Notes: a model not told the origin generated them from the letters alone. A stretch of DNA of 64,000 bases from Jaminaea rosea (GCF_003144245.1 NW_020289976.1:1364001-1428000); one strand, 5' to 3'; positions 53,882 to 64,000 are shown, numbered from the stretch's first letter. Numbers and translations are program-made.

Positions 53882-55107
53882 TCAACCCCACCTCGCCTGG
53901 ATCTCGTCGTACTGCGCCCTCGTCACCTTCTTGATAGTCCCATGCTTGAGCAGCTTAGGCAGCTCCTGCAGACCCAGATCCCGGTACCCATCCTTGGTGA
54001 TGCCATTCACGGCCAGGTAAGGGTAGTAGCCAGCGGGGTTGCGCCCGTACTGGTCGACAAAGACGAACCATTCGGCGCTGTTGGTATTAGATTGGAAGAA
54101 CAAGCACGCCTCACCATTGCTATCCGGGTTTACGAAGGAGTTGTCGTCCCCAATACGGGTCCAGGGGCCGTCGATTCCATTCTCGCTGACCTCGCCGTAG
54201 CACCTGCCCAGGTCCTCGCGCTTTTGGAAGCGCACATACTCATTGGGTCGAGATGCGCCTCCCTGCACGAGGCAAGAGGGAAGAGTCAGCTTGGCGTTCT
54301 CGTGCTGCGCGTCCCCTTGCACACTTACCGTAGGATGAATGGTCATGTCAATGGTGTTCAGGCCGTTGGGCAGCTCATGGTAAAGCTCGGGCGGCGTGAA
54401 CGTTTTGAAGTCCGAAGTGAAGGAGCGGTAAATCTTGTCCTCGTTGGGCTTCCCCACATGCCTCTCATCACCGTATGCATTAGACGCCCAAAATACCATG
54501 AACTGGTTCTTGGCAGCCACCCAAACTGCTTCGGGAGCCCAAGCCATGCGGAAGTTGGGGGGTACGACTTCGACGAGACGAGGAGGCTCCCATTGCGTGA
54601 GACTGGAGCCCTTGGAGTCCCAGATGACAAGACTGCGACTGAGGAAGGCACCGCCGAAGCCCCCGGCCGCCGTCTGGTTCAGATCGGTTGCGATGATGTA
54701 GTGCTGGGACTCGTCGGGCCTCGAGGCGAGGTAGAAGTCGCGCACCCCGCGCGTACCTACCGTCGAGCGAAGGAGGGGGGCACCGCCCTTGAGAGGCCTG
54801 TAGGGGAGTGGGTTGTTGCCATTGCTCAGATGGCCAAAGACTTGCTCGCCCGCGGGGTACGTTGAGTAGCTGCGTGCGAGGAGAAGGAGAGAAGGTGATG
54901 AGCAGGCGGGTGTGGCACAGTGTCTCGCGATGATACTCACTCTCCAGGAGCTCGGTAGTTGTCGTAGAAGTGCAGGAAGAGGTAACCCACGTATTCTGAG
55001 GCCGCGTCAGCGCGAGGTAAGCTAGGAGCTGCCTGAGCCAAGCAGTAGAGCGACGCGATGGCGAGGAGAGTGAGCTTGGAGAGCCTGCAGAACATCCTGG
55101 CGAGCAT
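53882..55107 (-). CDS. Secreted GH43-like (five-bladed beta-propeller) glycosidase
   Basis: Three exons: 55107..54941, 54869..54329 and 54262..53882; 362 aa. Splicing joins YRAPG|DYSTYPAGEQVFGHLS and HPT|GGASRPNEYVRF. The N-terminus (MLARMFCRLSKLTLLAIASL YCLAQA) is a signal peptide; MFCRL at 55095 could also start it. Seen: EYVGYLFLHFYDN, VRDFYLASRPDESQHYIIATDL, WAPEAVWVAAKNQFMVFWAS (acidic residue after WAPE) and DGPWTRIGDD. These resemble fungal GH43-type arabinosidase/xylosidase-like proteins. Activity is unproven; the catalytic acid/base set cannot be confirmed by eye. Convergent with the WSC gene, 126 bp apart. Confidence 0.75.
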
Positions 55108-55623
55108 GAGGAGGTGGATGGATCGCGAAAGAAGGGGCTCCCGCAATCAGCGGCCCTTAAAGCCTTTTCTCAAAGTCTCACTTCGCCTTCATTGAGGTAC
55201 AAAGGCACACGAGGATACTGTGTCGCGAAGCGGAGGATAGAGATTGCCGGCCTCGCCTCGCTTGTGACCCCGCATCCTGCTCCTGTGCCCCCACGACCTC
55301 CTCACGTCAACCCCACTTTGCATCCTTGCCCCCGCGGCGCAAGATGAATGAGCTGACGAGCCGTCGAAGCAGCCAAGAGCAGAGCTTCGCGCGGCTCGAT
55401 GTGATCATGACCAGGCGAACCGCGCACTTGGCGGCCCGTGCCTGCGCTCCCCCTGGATGAGGCAAGCGTTCGCCGTTGGCGCTACGTCCACTCTTTCGAA
55501 CAAGCAAGTGCGGGCCGTCATAGTCGATCAATGTACACTGAAATAGAGATACCAAGAGCTGCGGAACTCCGTACAGATGAGGCAAGCGCTCCTCCACTCT
55601 ATCATCGAATCTACACCCACGGC
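55108..55623. other. Intergenic region upstream of the GH43-like gene
   Basis: 516 bp between two minus-strand genes, without recognisable coding sequence; a promoter for the GH43-like gene is expected here. Confidence 0.5.
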
Positions 55624-57972
55624 TCAATCCACCCTCATCGGCGAACCAGGCACAGTCGTGACGGCAGGCGCGTTCAACCCTCCCAGAGCGAGCCCACCGG
55701 CCGGCCCGCCCTTGTTACGTCTGCCAAGCAGCGTCGCATTGCCCATGTTGAGCTCGAAGTTCTTTCTCCTCCCACCCGCAGCGCCACGATCTCTCGTACC
55801 TGCGCGACCATCGTACAAGGCCGCTTCAGCCATCTTGCGGTCTGCTCCTCCTCGACCCTGATACTGTTGTTGCTGCTGCTGCTCGGCGGGCGCTGCGCGT
55901 GATTGCTGTTGCTGGGCTGTTGTGCGGTTCGCTTGCGCTTGCTGGTACTGACGCACTGCATCGTCGTTTCGACCTGCTCCTTGGAGACGGGCTTGCATGC
56001 TCGAGGCGTCCTCCTCTTCTTCCTCGTCGTCCTCGTTGAGGCCGTGCAGCCCGCCAGCGTGAGCGCCACGGCGTCGCCCCTCCTCCTCCTGACGGTGCAC
56101 CGCGTACGTGACGTCGAAGGCCTCCTTGAGCTGGTTGATGCCCGGGCTCATCAAGTTGCGAGGATTGACCGTCTTCTTCATGCTCTGCAGTAGCGGCGAG
56201 TCGAGGGGCATCTCGCTCGCCTTGGCAAGGGCGATGTCCGCCGAGTCGAGGTTCGGGGGCGCGTCGTTCTCGTTGCACCAGGGGTGAGCGAGGAACTCGT
56301 CGATGGTGTAGCGCTTGTTCGAGTCGACGCAGAGGAGGTGGGTGATGAGGTCCTTTGCTGACGACGAGATGTCGTCCCACCATGGCGAGAGGAACGTGTA
56401 GTAGCCTTTTGCGACTTTCTCGGTCAGGACTGAGATGGACTCGTCGTAGAAGGGCGGGAAGCCGCAGAGGAGTGTGTAGAGGACGCAACCCAGCGCCCAC
56501 ATGTCGACACTCTTCGAATAGCGCTCATCCTTGACAATCTCTGGTGCCGTATAGCCGACGGTACCACACGGTGTCATCGTGCTCTCCTCCCACACGACCT
56601 TGGAGAGACCAAAGTCGGCAATCTTGACCTTTCCAATACCGCCGCCACCGATTCCCGGCATGAACTCTCCCTCATCCTCCTTTTCCTCGTCGTACGGTCG
56701 AGCCTTGTTGACTTTGGACGGAATGATGTTGATGGACTCGAAGAGGAGGTTCTCCGGCTTGATGTCGCGATGAACCACGCCGCTCTCTTCGTGGAGGTAG
56801 CGGATTCCGTGGGCGACTTGCAAGATGACGTGGCGGGCGAGGGGCTCGCTGAAGTAGGTGAGCTTGACGATTTGGTGGAACAGCTCTCCTCCCTCCAAGA
56901 GTTCCAGGATGAGGTAGTAGTGGTCGCGCGACTCGCTGAATTCAAGGAGCTCAACAATGCCGCCATGCTTCAGGTTGCGCATAATTTGCACCTCCTTGAG
57001 GATGTTTGCTCGCTGTGCGGGGGGTGGGAAGGCGTAAAGAGGTTAGCATGTCAATACATCATTGCAAGAGCGGGGCGCTCGGTCCGTAGTTGCTGCCGCC
57101 CGCGCACGCGCCCTCGCCCCACTCTACCAACCTCCGTGACTCTGTTCTTCTTGCGCCACTGAGGGTCAAGGCGGGCATCCTGAAGCGCAGCGGCCAGGAG
57201 GTTGGTGAGCGAGGGTTTTGAGAGGGCGATTACTGCGCGGATGGGCGGGCATGCGAGGGAGAAGGCCAAGGGGTGTGCGATGGCGCGCCGCAGCGTGGCG
57301 TGACATGGCGTGGTGACGTCGCCAACCATCTGCTGCTGCTAGGCGGACAGGGAAGGGCAACGATAACCGTAGCTTTCGACGGCTGCGACACGGCACGACA
57401 CGACACGACACGGCACGGCGCGCACACGCATACCCTTGACCTACTCGCCTCGCTTCGCCGCCGCATGCTGCGCTACTCACCTGATTGCTGTTGAGCTCGT
57501 ACTTGCGCACGACCTTGATGGCAACTTTTTGTCCGGTCTTCTTGTCCCTCGCCTTGTAGACATTTGAGAATGCTCCGTCACCCATCTTGCTGAGGAGAAT
57601 GAACCTGTCCTGCAGACCAGAGTAAACTGGCAGCTTCTCCGATGCTGCTCGCTCCTCCTCGACGATCTGCTGTGCTTCTCGCGTATACTGCTGCGACCCA
57701 GCTCCGTTGTTCGATGCTGATCGTGAATATGCTGGTGTACCGCTCCCTACGGCGCCGCTCGGCACACCGCCGAGTCCACCGTTGGATGCAGACGTCTTGC
57801 CTGCTTTTGACGTTGTTGTTCCTCGTGCTGAAGCGTCAGAGACGGCAGCAGCACTCCCGCTCTTATCCGGGATGTTGTGGTGGATCTGAGCACTCGCATC
57901 CTGCGCCGTCGGTACCGCCGTGCCAATGGGTGCTTGCGGCGTCCTCGACGATCCTTCTGCTGCGTGACTCAT
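55624..57972 (-). CDS. SRK1: Srk1/Rck2-type CaMK-family stress kinase
   Basis: Exon 1 is 57972..57481, exon 2 is 57012..55624; 626 aa. The 468-bp intron has a perfect TGCTAAC branch point and joins KYELNSNQ to RANILKEVQIMR. The kinase domain (about residues 122-460) has KMGDGAFSNVYKA, VAIKVVRKYE, VVHRDIKPENL, ADFGLSK and CGTVGYTAPEIV. Two features mark the Srk1/Rck2 group: the insert with EGEFMPGIGGGGIGKVKIAD before DFG, and FLSPWWDDISSSAKDL. The C-terminal tail is Gln-rich. In yeasts these kinases are phosphorylated by the Hog1/Sty1 MAPK and affect translation or the G2/M switch under stress. A typical calmodulin-binding helix is not obvious. Confidence 0.9.
57386..57418. repeat. Tandem CGRCA pentamers in the SRK1 intron
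   Basis: About six units alternate CGACA and CGGCA inside the 468-bp intron. Confidence 0.8.
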
Positions 57973-59020
57973 GGTGTGATTGCCTCTTGAGGCGTGGCTG
58001 CTTTCGCCCTGCGAGTGCGGCGTGTGAACGGAGAAGTTGCGTCAGTCAATGCCCCTCCTCGCACTCGTCCAGGCCACAATCGCACGCACCTCGTAGTGGT
58101 CTTTGGCTGCGCGGCCGTGGCGAATAAAGGCCTTGAACTGCTCGATGACGGGCATGGGGTGCAAGCAGAAGAAACGACGACTACGACTACGAGGATGAAT
58201 GCGAGGGTGAATGGGACCCTAGAGAATAGGCGATGAGGGAAATGAAGTAGAGATGCTGGATCCTTTGATTGAGGAGAATTTCCGCGGTCGAAGAGTGAGA
58301 CTTGCAGCCGGGCTTATTTTGAAAGAAGTGATGGCTGAGACACGACGACGACGACCGACTTGAACACCGTTCACGAAAAGAGTGAGACGACGAGATGGAT
58401 GAAGGTGTCGATGAATAGAGCTGAGAGTGGGAGTGGACCCGCAACCCCTTACGAGCAAACTGGACCCAGTCGATTGCGTGTGTGTGGAGACGTTCGAGAG
58501 CGCCGCGAGGGAGGCCGTCGGTCGATGTCGAATGACGAGGTTGAGGTCGCGGGGCCAGGCGGGACGGCGGCGCGTTGCTGCAAGTCTGTGAGCGACGTCA
58601 CTCGCGACTGCCTGCCGCCCTATGAGTCGGGTGGGCGCCTTCCGGGCGAAAAGTTTGAGGCTATCGGACGTTAGCCACTGACGTCACGACGCGATCGGCG
58701 AGGGGCTAAAGCAACACACACGCCGCATAACGACCACCACGCCAGGCAGGGTCAGGCCGACTTGAGGTACCAAATAGGCGTTGGAGACAGACGTCCGGCA
58801 AAGGCGGGTCACGTCGTCGATGATTGCTTGATGATTGATCTCGATTGATTGGGGCAGAGAGACATGATTGAATGGGATCGACTAGGATGACAGGCTAAAG
58901 CGAGGGCGGAAGCCGGCGCGGCAGCAGCGGCAGCGATTGGCAGGGCAGGGAAGAGCGGTATTCGATAGAATCGGCGTCGTGAGGAGAATACAATATGGAG
59001 ACGAGCTCGAGCTAGCGCGA
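57973..59020. other. SRK1 upstream region and monooxygenase 3' end
   Basis: About 1.05 kb between two minus-strand genes. It holds the probable SRK1 promoter and a long 5' leader, with two ACGTCA sites near 58595 and 58680. A 104-codon plus-strand open frame looks like chance. Confidence 0.55.
58679..58686. promoter_or_regulatory. Perfect CRE palindrome TGACGTCA
   Basis: The full 8-bp ATF/CREB site lies 707 bp upstream of the SRK1 start, with a second ACGTCA half-site at 58595-58600. Binding by an Atf1-type bZIP factor is inference. Confidence 0.5.
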
Positions 59021-61272
59021 TTATAGTCGTGAAGAGGTGGACACCAGCAAACTAGCCGCATCTGAGTCGCTCACCGGCCTGCTCATCGTCGATGCGAGAA
59101 ATCCATCAAAGTACTTCTCCAACGTCTCGTAATCGCCCAACTGCGCCACGACACCAACATAGCCGTCTGGCCTGCACACCACGACGGCTCCCTCGGTCGA
59201 GTCGATGCCCCACTTCTTGTGCAAGCCACCCACACTCTCGTCGCCGTCCTCCTCTCCGAGGCGGTCCCCACCGGCTTCCACGTCGTCGACGTAGAGCCAC
59301 GACGTCAGTGGGCTCAACCCGGCAACGTCCTTGAGCTCGAATGCAAAGCGGTTCGCTTTCAGCACGAGGAGAAGATGGAAGTACGGATTCGCATCGACGT
59401 CGAGCCCCTTGAGCCCGGTGTTGAGTGCAGGTGGACGCTGGTGATAGCAGCCGTGCCTAAGCGATGCACCCGCTCCACGTTGAGGGCGGAATCGGTTGAT
59501 GAACGAACGCGAATCCGCGGCGAGGTAGCGTGCGAATGACTGAAGGCGCTGTCCCGTGTGACGAGGGTCACCACCACAGACGTACAGCCTGAACCCGCCA
59601 GGCGCGGTGAATTGCACCTCCTGCGCGATTCGTACCGGCGTGCTAGAGACGAAGCGCGTAGCCCACGCAGGCGTCAGACGTCTCCCCGCCTCCAGCTTGG
59701 CCGTGACAGCACCCGTCTTGGCGACGTGGTTGAGCACATTCTCGTCGTACGTAACGCCGACACCCGTCGTGAACCCGGCGTTCTTCCTCTGCGCAGCGAA
59801 AAAGACCTCTTGCAACTTCTCCTCGCTAGCCCCCTTGAGCTCCGGGTGGCTTCGCGGGATCTCTCCAGAGAAGAGGGCAGAATACTCTGCGTCAAAGTCG
59901 ATTAGCTGTTGGCCTGTGTGGTGGCGCTCAGAGTGGTAGGTGGAGAGGAGGGTTTCGCGGTCGGCGAGACCCTTTGAGCAGAGGTTGATGCGCCATGCGA
60001 GGGCTTGGGCGTCGATGATGGCCGTGTTCATGCCTTGACCCGCCTTGGGTGAATGGGTGTGGCAGGCGTCGCCTGCGAGGAAGACGCGGTGCGCATCGAA
60101 GGCGACGCCAGATGAGGATGTGCCGGCAGGGAGAGAGTAGCGGGAGACGAGCCGCTGGCCAATCGGGTAGCAGGTGAACCCTGTGCGTGCGAGCGAGGGG
60201 TGTCAGCGTGCCGTCATCCTTGCTCTCTCTCGCGCGCCCGCGAACACTCACACTCCACCGTCTTGAAGTCGAAATGATAAGGATGCGCAATCTCATTGAT
60301 CGCCTTCATGACCATTTCAGCGCTCACCTTCTCCCTCATATCCCTCACGTCCCCCGCGTGCTTCTGCCCTCCCAATCGATTCACCTGCGTGTAGCACCGA
60401 ATGATGGGCTCTCCCTTGTCGTTCGTCTCGCGGGGAAAGATGTAGAGGGCTCCGTGGGATTTGGAGTGGATCGTGGCAATCTTGCGTACGTCGGGGAAGT
60501 CCGTCTCGACTACACAGTCCAGGGCGGCCCATAGCGTGTCGACCCAGTCGCCCTTCATCTCAAAGCCGTGCTCCTCCTCAAGCTTGCGACGTACGCCCGA
60601 GCGTCCGCCGTCGCAGCCCACGAGGTACTTGGTGCGGATCGTCTTGGTCACACCGGTGGGCTTGACGACCGAAATAGGTGCACCGCCCTCGTTGGTCGTC
60701 TCCTTGACAGGCTGCATCTTTTCGAGGGTGACCACAACGGGATGTTCGCTACCCTTGCCCTCCATGACAAAGTCGCGAAAGGCCCAGGGACGATGTACTC
60801 GCTGGCCGTGCCGTTCCATGTCTCGTAGGAAGCCGCCCTCGATGATCCCCTGCTGCAGTCCGAGTGTGCAGCCGTCCTGGATCTCCATGCTGTACGGGAA
60901 GGACTGGACACGCTTAGAGCGTTGGATCCCACGGGACCCATCCGCCTTTGCGTTCCAAAAAGTCCGCTCGAATGAAGCAGCAGAACGAGCGACGAACTCG
61001 CTGCCCAGCGGCTCCATGTTGCGCAGCACCTCGATGGTGCGTGGCTGTATGCCGTCCGCCCTACCCGCTACAGTAGGCTCTGAGCGCTCGTCGATGACCA
61101 GAATCGAGTGGCCGCCGAAGCGCGCAAGAGAAGAGGCCAGCATGAGCCCGGCAGGGCCAGCGCCGACGATCACGACATCCCATTCGTCGCGATCGATTTC
61201 GTGGAGCGGGTCAGGGTAGTCCCAGGTGCCGTGCGTCTCGCGATCGCCCTTGTGTTCCTCGATGGACGACAT
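59021..61272 (-). CDS. FAD-dependent phenol 2-monooxygenase-type enzyme
   Basis: Exons 61272..60252 and 60180..59021 with a 71-bp intron in phase 1 that joins VE|W to FTCYPIGQRL; 726 aa, slightly longer than the usual 630-670. Class A flavoprotein hydroxylase motifs: VVIVGAGPAGLMLASSLARF (FAD dinucleotide fold), GRADGIQPRTIEVL, GCDGGRSGVRRKL (DG motif), IIRCYTQVNRLGG (substrate-side Arg/Tyr) and VFLAGDACHTHSPKAGQGMN (GD motif). The C-terminal thioredoxin-like domain is seen in VVVCRPDGYVGVVAQL. It probably hydroxylates phenol or a related aromatic using NADPH and O2. The gene has no other aromatic-degradation gene beside it in this window. Cytosolic by lack of a signal. Confidence 0.92.
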
Positions 61273-61756
61273 GGTGTGCGGTGGATGAGTAGGTGAGAGG
61301 TCAAGATGACAGTGACGAGTAGGAGACAAGGATGAGGAGGAACCAACACCTCATGACCTGACCTGATCCTCCCGCGGATACGACGGCGAAAGTCAATCCC
61401 TCATCACCCGCTCGTCTGACGTTCGGCGCCTTCGTAATCGCACCCTGATCTCTCGCACTTTCACCTCCGTCATTGCCGCCCCGCATGGGGCCTCCCCGCC
61501 GGCCTCGCCGCGTCTTCCGCGGGTGCGACGCATGGCGGAGCCAGACCAGACTAGCTAGTGCTTCGCATTGCAAAAAGTAGTCAGGAACCGCCACTGCACC
61601 CGCGCGAGTGAGATTGACGAGGAGGTCGTGGCATAAAGTGGTCTTCGATTGGAATTGACAGACGTTGTATGGAGCGAAGTGGCGTCTCACTGGCCTCCCA
61701 CTCACGCGTAGCTCTAGGAGAGGAGGGTATAGCCCTGTCTACTGTCCTTCTGCCCT
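61273..61756. other. Intergenic region upstream of the monooxygenase
   Basis: 484 bp between two minus-strand genes. A 134-codon minus-strand open frame here lacks conserved features. Probably promoter. Confidence 0.5.
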
Positions 61757-63198
61757 CTAATTGCCCAGAAGCACGCTGATGGCCCCCTCGACGCTCCCGC
61801 CACTGATCAAGAGTGCACGCAGGTTGGCAGGCCCGTCGTGGAAACCCATGTCGCGCAGTGACTGTAGTTGTGAGGCGTAGCGCTCCTCAGGTGGTCGAGT
61901 GTCGCCGCCCGCAGCTCCACCTGCTCCTCCTCCTCCGCCGCCGAACATGCCTCCTGCTCCGCCGCTGCCGCCCAGGCCCGCGCCAAATGCTGCGAAAGGA
62001 TTGGCGCCTGGTGCCCCGCCGAATGGGCTTGCGCCTGCTCCCCCTTCGCCGCCGCCGCCGCCGCCGAGGATCTGTTGAAGTCTGTGTCGCGAGAAGGAGG
62101 GGACGCGTGAGGATGCGTGGGATCGGAGACGACCTCGCAGCGTGCTCGTACACTCACAGTTGAGGATCAAACATGCCTCCTGCCCCACCAGCTCCTCCCG
62201 CTCCTCCCGCTCCTCCCGCTCCTCCCATACCGCCTGCTCCAAACAAGCCCGCAAGCGGATCATCTGACGTCGCCCCTCCTGCCCCTGCTTCTTGGCCCCC
62301 TGTCGTCCCACGCTCGCCCGGCCCACCAGGAGTCCCAAAGGCGCCCGGCGGAGGGAAGGGAGCTGCTCCTCCTGCTCCTCCGCCCTGCCCGCCACCTCCA
62401 CCCATCATGTTCTGCATCGCCATCATGCGTCGCATCATCTGCGGGTTGGTCATTGCGTCAACGAAGCTGTCGTTCTGGAGCATTTGGCGCAGCTGTGGTT
62501 CCATGGCACGCATCTCGGGGCGCATGGCGATCATCTGCGGGCGAGAAGGGCGTGAGGGTAACGAGGTCAGCGGGGGATGCGAAGAGGATCGAGGCGAGAG
62601 CGCGCGCGCGCACCTGATCAATGACCTCTGGCCTCCTCAAGGCATTGCGCATGTGCTGCTGAAATTCGGGGCTCTCCATCGCATTGATCATCATATTAGG
62701 GTCGTTGGGATTCATACCCGTCCCCTGGAACATGTTGCGCCCAATCTGTGCCATGTGCGGTCCGGCCAGATCAGCGCGATTGAGTGCTGCGAGCGGGTTG
62801 TTGGTGAACTGCTGACCTGCGCCAAAGTTGGATGGGATGCCCTGCGAAGACGAGGCAGCGGCTGCAGAGGCGTTGTTGTTCGAAGAGCTGTCTGCTGCGC
62901 TGGTCCCCGCCGTCCCTGTGGATGGGTTGCCAGTCACGGGCGCAGAGCGCGAAGCAGACTTGACGAGGTGGACCGTGTGCGCATCCTGGAGCTTGTACTC
63001 GGTCAAGGGCATGTCGTCCTTGAGTACCTTGCCAGCGTAGATGAGGCGTTGCGACTCGGCGGGCACGTCCGGACGCTGCTTTGCGATCTCATCCTTGAGC
63101 TGCTTGACCGTCGAGTCGGTTGCGATGCTGACTGTGAGCTTGATTTCGGAGGGGCCTTTGATGTTCACAGTGACGCTAGGCGCCGCTGAGTCTGACAT
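61757..63198 (-). CDS. DSK2: Dsk2/ubiquilin, ubiquitin shuttle receptor
   Basis: Three exons: 63198..62614, 62534..62158 and 62078..61757; 427 aa. N-terminal ubiquitin-like domain (residues 8-80; VSIATDSTVKQLKDEIAK, QRLIYAGKVLKD, LQDAHTVHLVKS), a Ser/Asn/Ala spacer, STI1-like Met-rich helices (MMINAMESPEFQQHMRN, LRQMLQNDSFVDAMTNPQMM), a long Gly/Ala/Pro low-complexity stretch, and a UBA domain over the last 40 residues (QLQSLRDMGFHDGPANLRAL). The second join uses the acceptor giving LLQQILGGG, the only one keeping phase. Dsk2 carries ubiquitinated clients to the proteasome and helps with membrane-protein quality control. Both introns are 79 bp. Confidence 0.95.
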
Positions 63199-63806
63199 GA
63201 CGGCGGAGTGGTGGTGGTGGTGGTGGTGGTGGTGGTGGTGGTGATGATGGAATGGTAGTGAGGAGTGTGTGGACTTTTGTCGTCGACCCTCGACGCCGTC
63301 CGTCGCTCGCCTCGACTTGTCAGCTCCACCTCATCTCTCTTGTCTCTCTCTCGCTCAGCGGGCGATTCCAGGTGGCCACCTCTGGCCCAGGCCGGCGTCG
63401 ACGTCTCGACTCTAGCCCGCGGCCCGCTCGCTTTGTCTGCCTGCTCGAGCTCGCGCCCCGCTGCATCGCACGCACACACCCATCGTCGCCGCACTTTCAG
63501 GCACCGCCCGCCCAGGGAGGGCTGAGTGAGTGAGTTGCCGTGAGTGCAGGGTGCGGACGCAGGCGCGGACGCAGGCGCCGACGAAGAATCGAGGGCCAAA
63601 TCGTCGTCGACGCCCAGCCTAGGCCAGCTGCGAGAGAGAGAGAGGAGAGGACCCTCGCTCGGCCCAATCGAACGACGACAGAGGTGCGAATGGCCGCCGC
63701 CTGGGTGGCATCGAATCCTTCCTCCTCACTACCGTCATCGTCGCGCTCGCACTCTTGCAGACCGTCCTGACTTCGTAGCTGCGACTGCGGGTTTGAACCT
63801 CGCAAG
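63199..63806. other. Divergent region DSK2 / secreted protein
   Basis: About 600 bp between divergent starts, including the GTG trinucleotide array next to DSK2. No gene seen. Confidence 0.55.
63208..63243. repeat. GTG trinucleotide array, about 12 units
   Basis: An uninterrupted GTG repeat starting 10 bp upstream of the DSK2 ATG, so it would be transcribed as CAC repeats in the 5' leader. Confidence 0.9.
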
Positions 63807-64000
63807 ATGCGGCGCCGCCTCGTCCATCCTCTCCTCATCGCGGCGTCTTCGTTGCTGCTGCTGCTGCTGCTGCTGCTGCAGAGTGCGTACGCTCAGCAGC
63901 CAGTATCGACCGACTACATCACCGTCACCAATCCGGCATCCTCATCTTCGTCGGCAATAGGAGCGTCAACGCCGTCCGGGTCGTTGAATGATGGATCGGT
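63807..64000 (+). CDS. Start of a secreted protein, cut by the window edge
   Basis: The first 64 codons are present. MRRRLVHPLLIAASS is followed by ten Leu codons (TTG and nine CTG, 63852-63881) and QSAYAQQ, a textbook signal peptide with a basic n-region and an AYA cleavage site. The mature part begins QPVSTDYITVTNP and then becomes Ser/Thr-rich. No family can be named from this fragment. The open frame continues past the window, and an intron further on is possible. A secreted or cell-surface protein is likely. Confidence 0.7.
   Translation, partial: MRRRLVHPLLIAASSLLLLLLLLLQSAYAQQPVSTDYITVTNPASSSSSAIGASTPSGSLNDGS

Noticed and set aside
57166-57480. Continuation of SRK1 exon 1 as coding sequence past NSNQ.
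   Set aside because: The extension is Arg/Cys-rich and off-family; splicing at GTGAGT restores the kinase domain exactly.
58360-58674. 104-codon plus-strand open frame upstream of SRK1.
   Set aside because: Composition is random-looking and it lies in the probable SRK1 promoter.
1-64000. tRNA or rRNA genes, CRISPR arrays, transposons and virus-like elements.
   Set aside because: I looked for conserved tRNA arm motifs, long direct or inverted repeats, and reverse transcriptase, integrase or transposase motifs and found none.

Overview
The window is nuclear DNA of a compact, GC-rich fungal genome, most likely a basidiomycete. Genes are close together on both strands. Introns are mostly 60 to 130 bp with GTGAGT/GTAAGT donors, CTNAC-type branch points and CAG acceptors. 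The gene set includes a Rim15-type kinase, a diaphanous-type formin, an Srk1/Rck2 kinase, RTA1, WSC and DUF1996 proteins. An Ustilaginomycotina-like yeast or smut relative would fit, but that placement is inference. I modelled 28 protein genes, the last cut by the window edge. I recognised no transposon, virus-like element, rRNA, tRNA or CRISPR array.

Layout. 1-5.5 kb: aldo/keto reductase, RIX1, the vitamin B6 glutaminase SNO1, and the five-exon V-ATPase subunit F (VMA7). 5.8-16.2 kb: one giant RIM15-like kinase with PAS, zinc-finger, AGC kinase and response-receiver parts. 17.3-31.4 kb: SUA5, DOM34, NOP58, an RTA1 membrane protein, RQC1/TCF25, a D-2-hydroxyacid dehydrogenase, an acidic hypothetical protein, and ribosomal protein eL29. 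32.3-36.5 kb: three mitochondrial genes, bS18m and uL24m sharing a short divergent promoter, then TOM40. 37.4-43.5 kb: the formin. 43.8-55.1 kb: a region rich in secretory-pathway products (serine carboxypeptidase, RAMP4-like ER protein, an unusual Rab, secreted mutarotase, DUF1996, WSC protein, GH43-like protein). 55.6-63.2 kb: Srk1/Rck2 kinase, phenol 2-monooxygenase-type flavoenzyme, Dsk2/ubiquilin. 63.8 kb to the end: the start of a secreted protein.

How the genes relate. Many genes serve making and policing ribosomes and proteins: RIX1, NOP58, SUA5, eL29, DOM34, RQC1, RAMP4, DSK2 and two mitoribosomal proteins. Two kinases, RIM15 and SRK1, belong to nutrient and stress signalling. No operon-like dependency is expected in a fungus; shared regulation is plausible mainly for divergent pairs.

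The points most worth a second look are: a Rab with Ser in place of the catalytic Gln and a Ser-rich insert; a roughly 100-residue insert in the B6 glutaminase; a perfect CRE palindrome upstream of SRK1; the mitoribosomal divergent promoter; two in-frame starts in SUA5 that could give mitochondrial and cytosolic forms; and a start codon alone in its exon in the RAMP4 gene. Gene structures were built by eye from splice sites, reading phase and family resemblance, without any database search.
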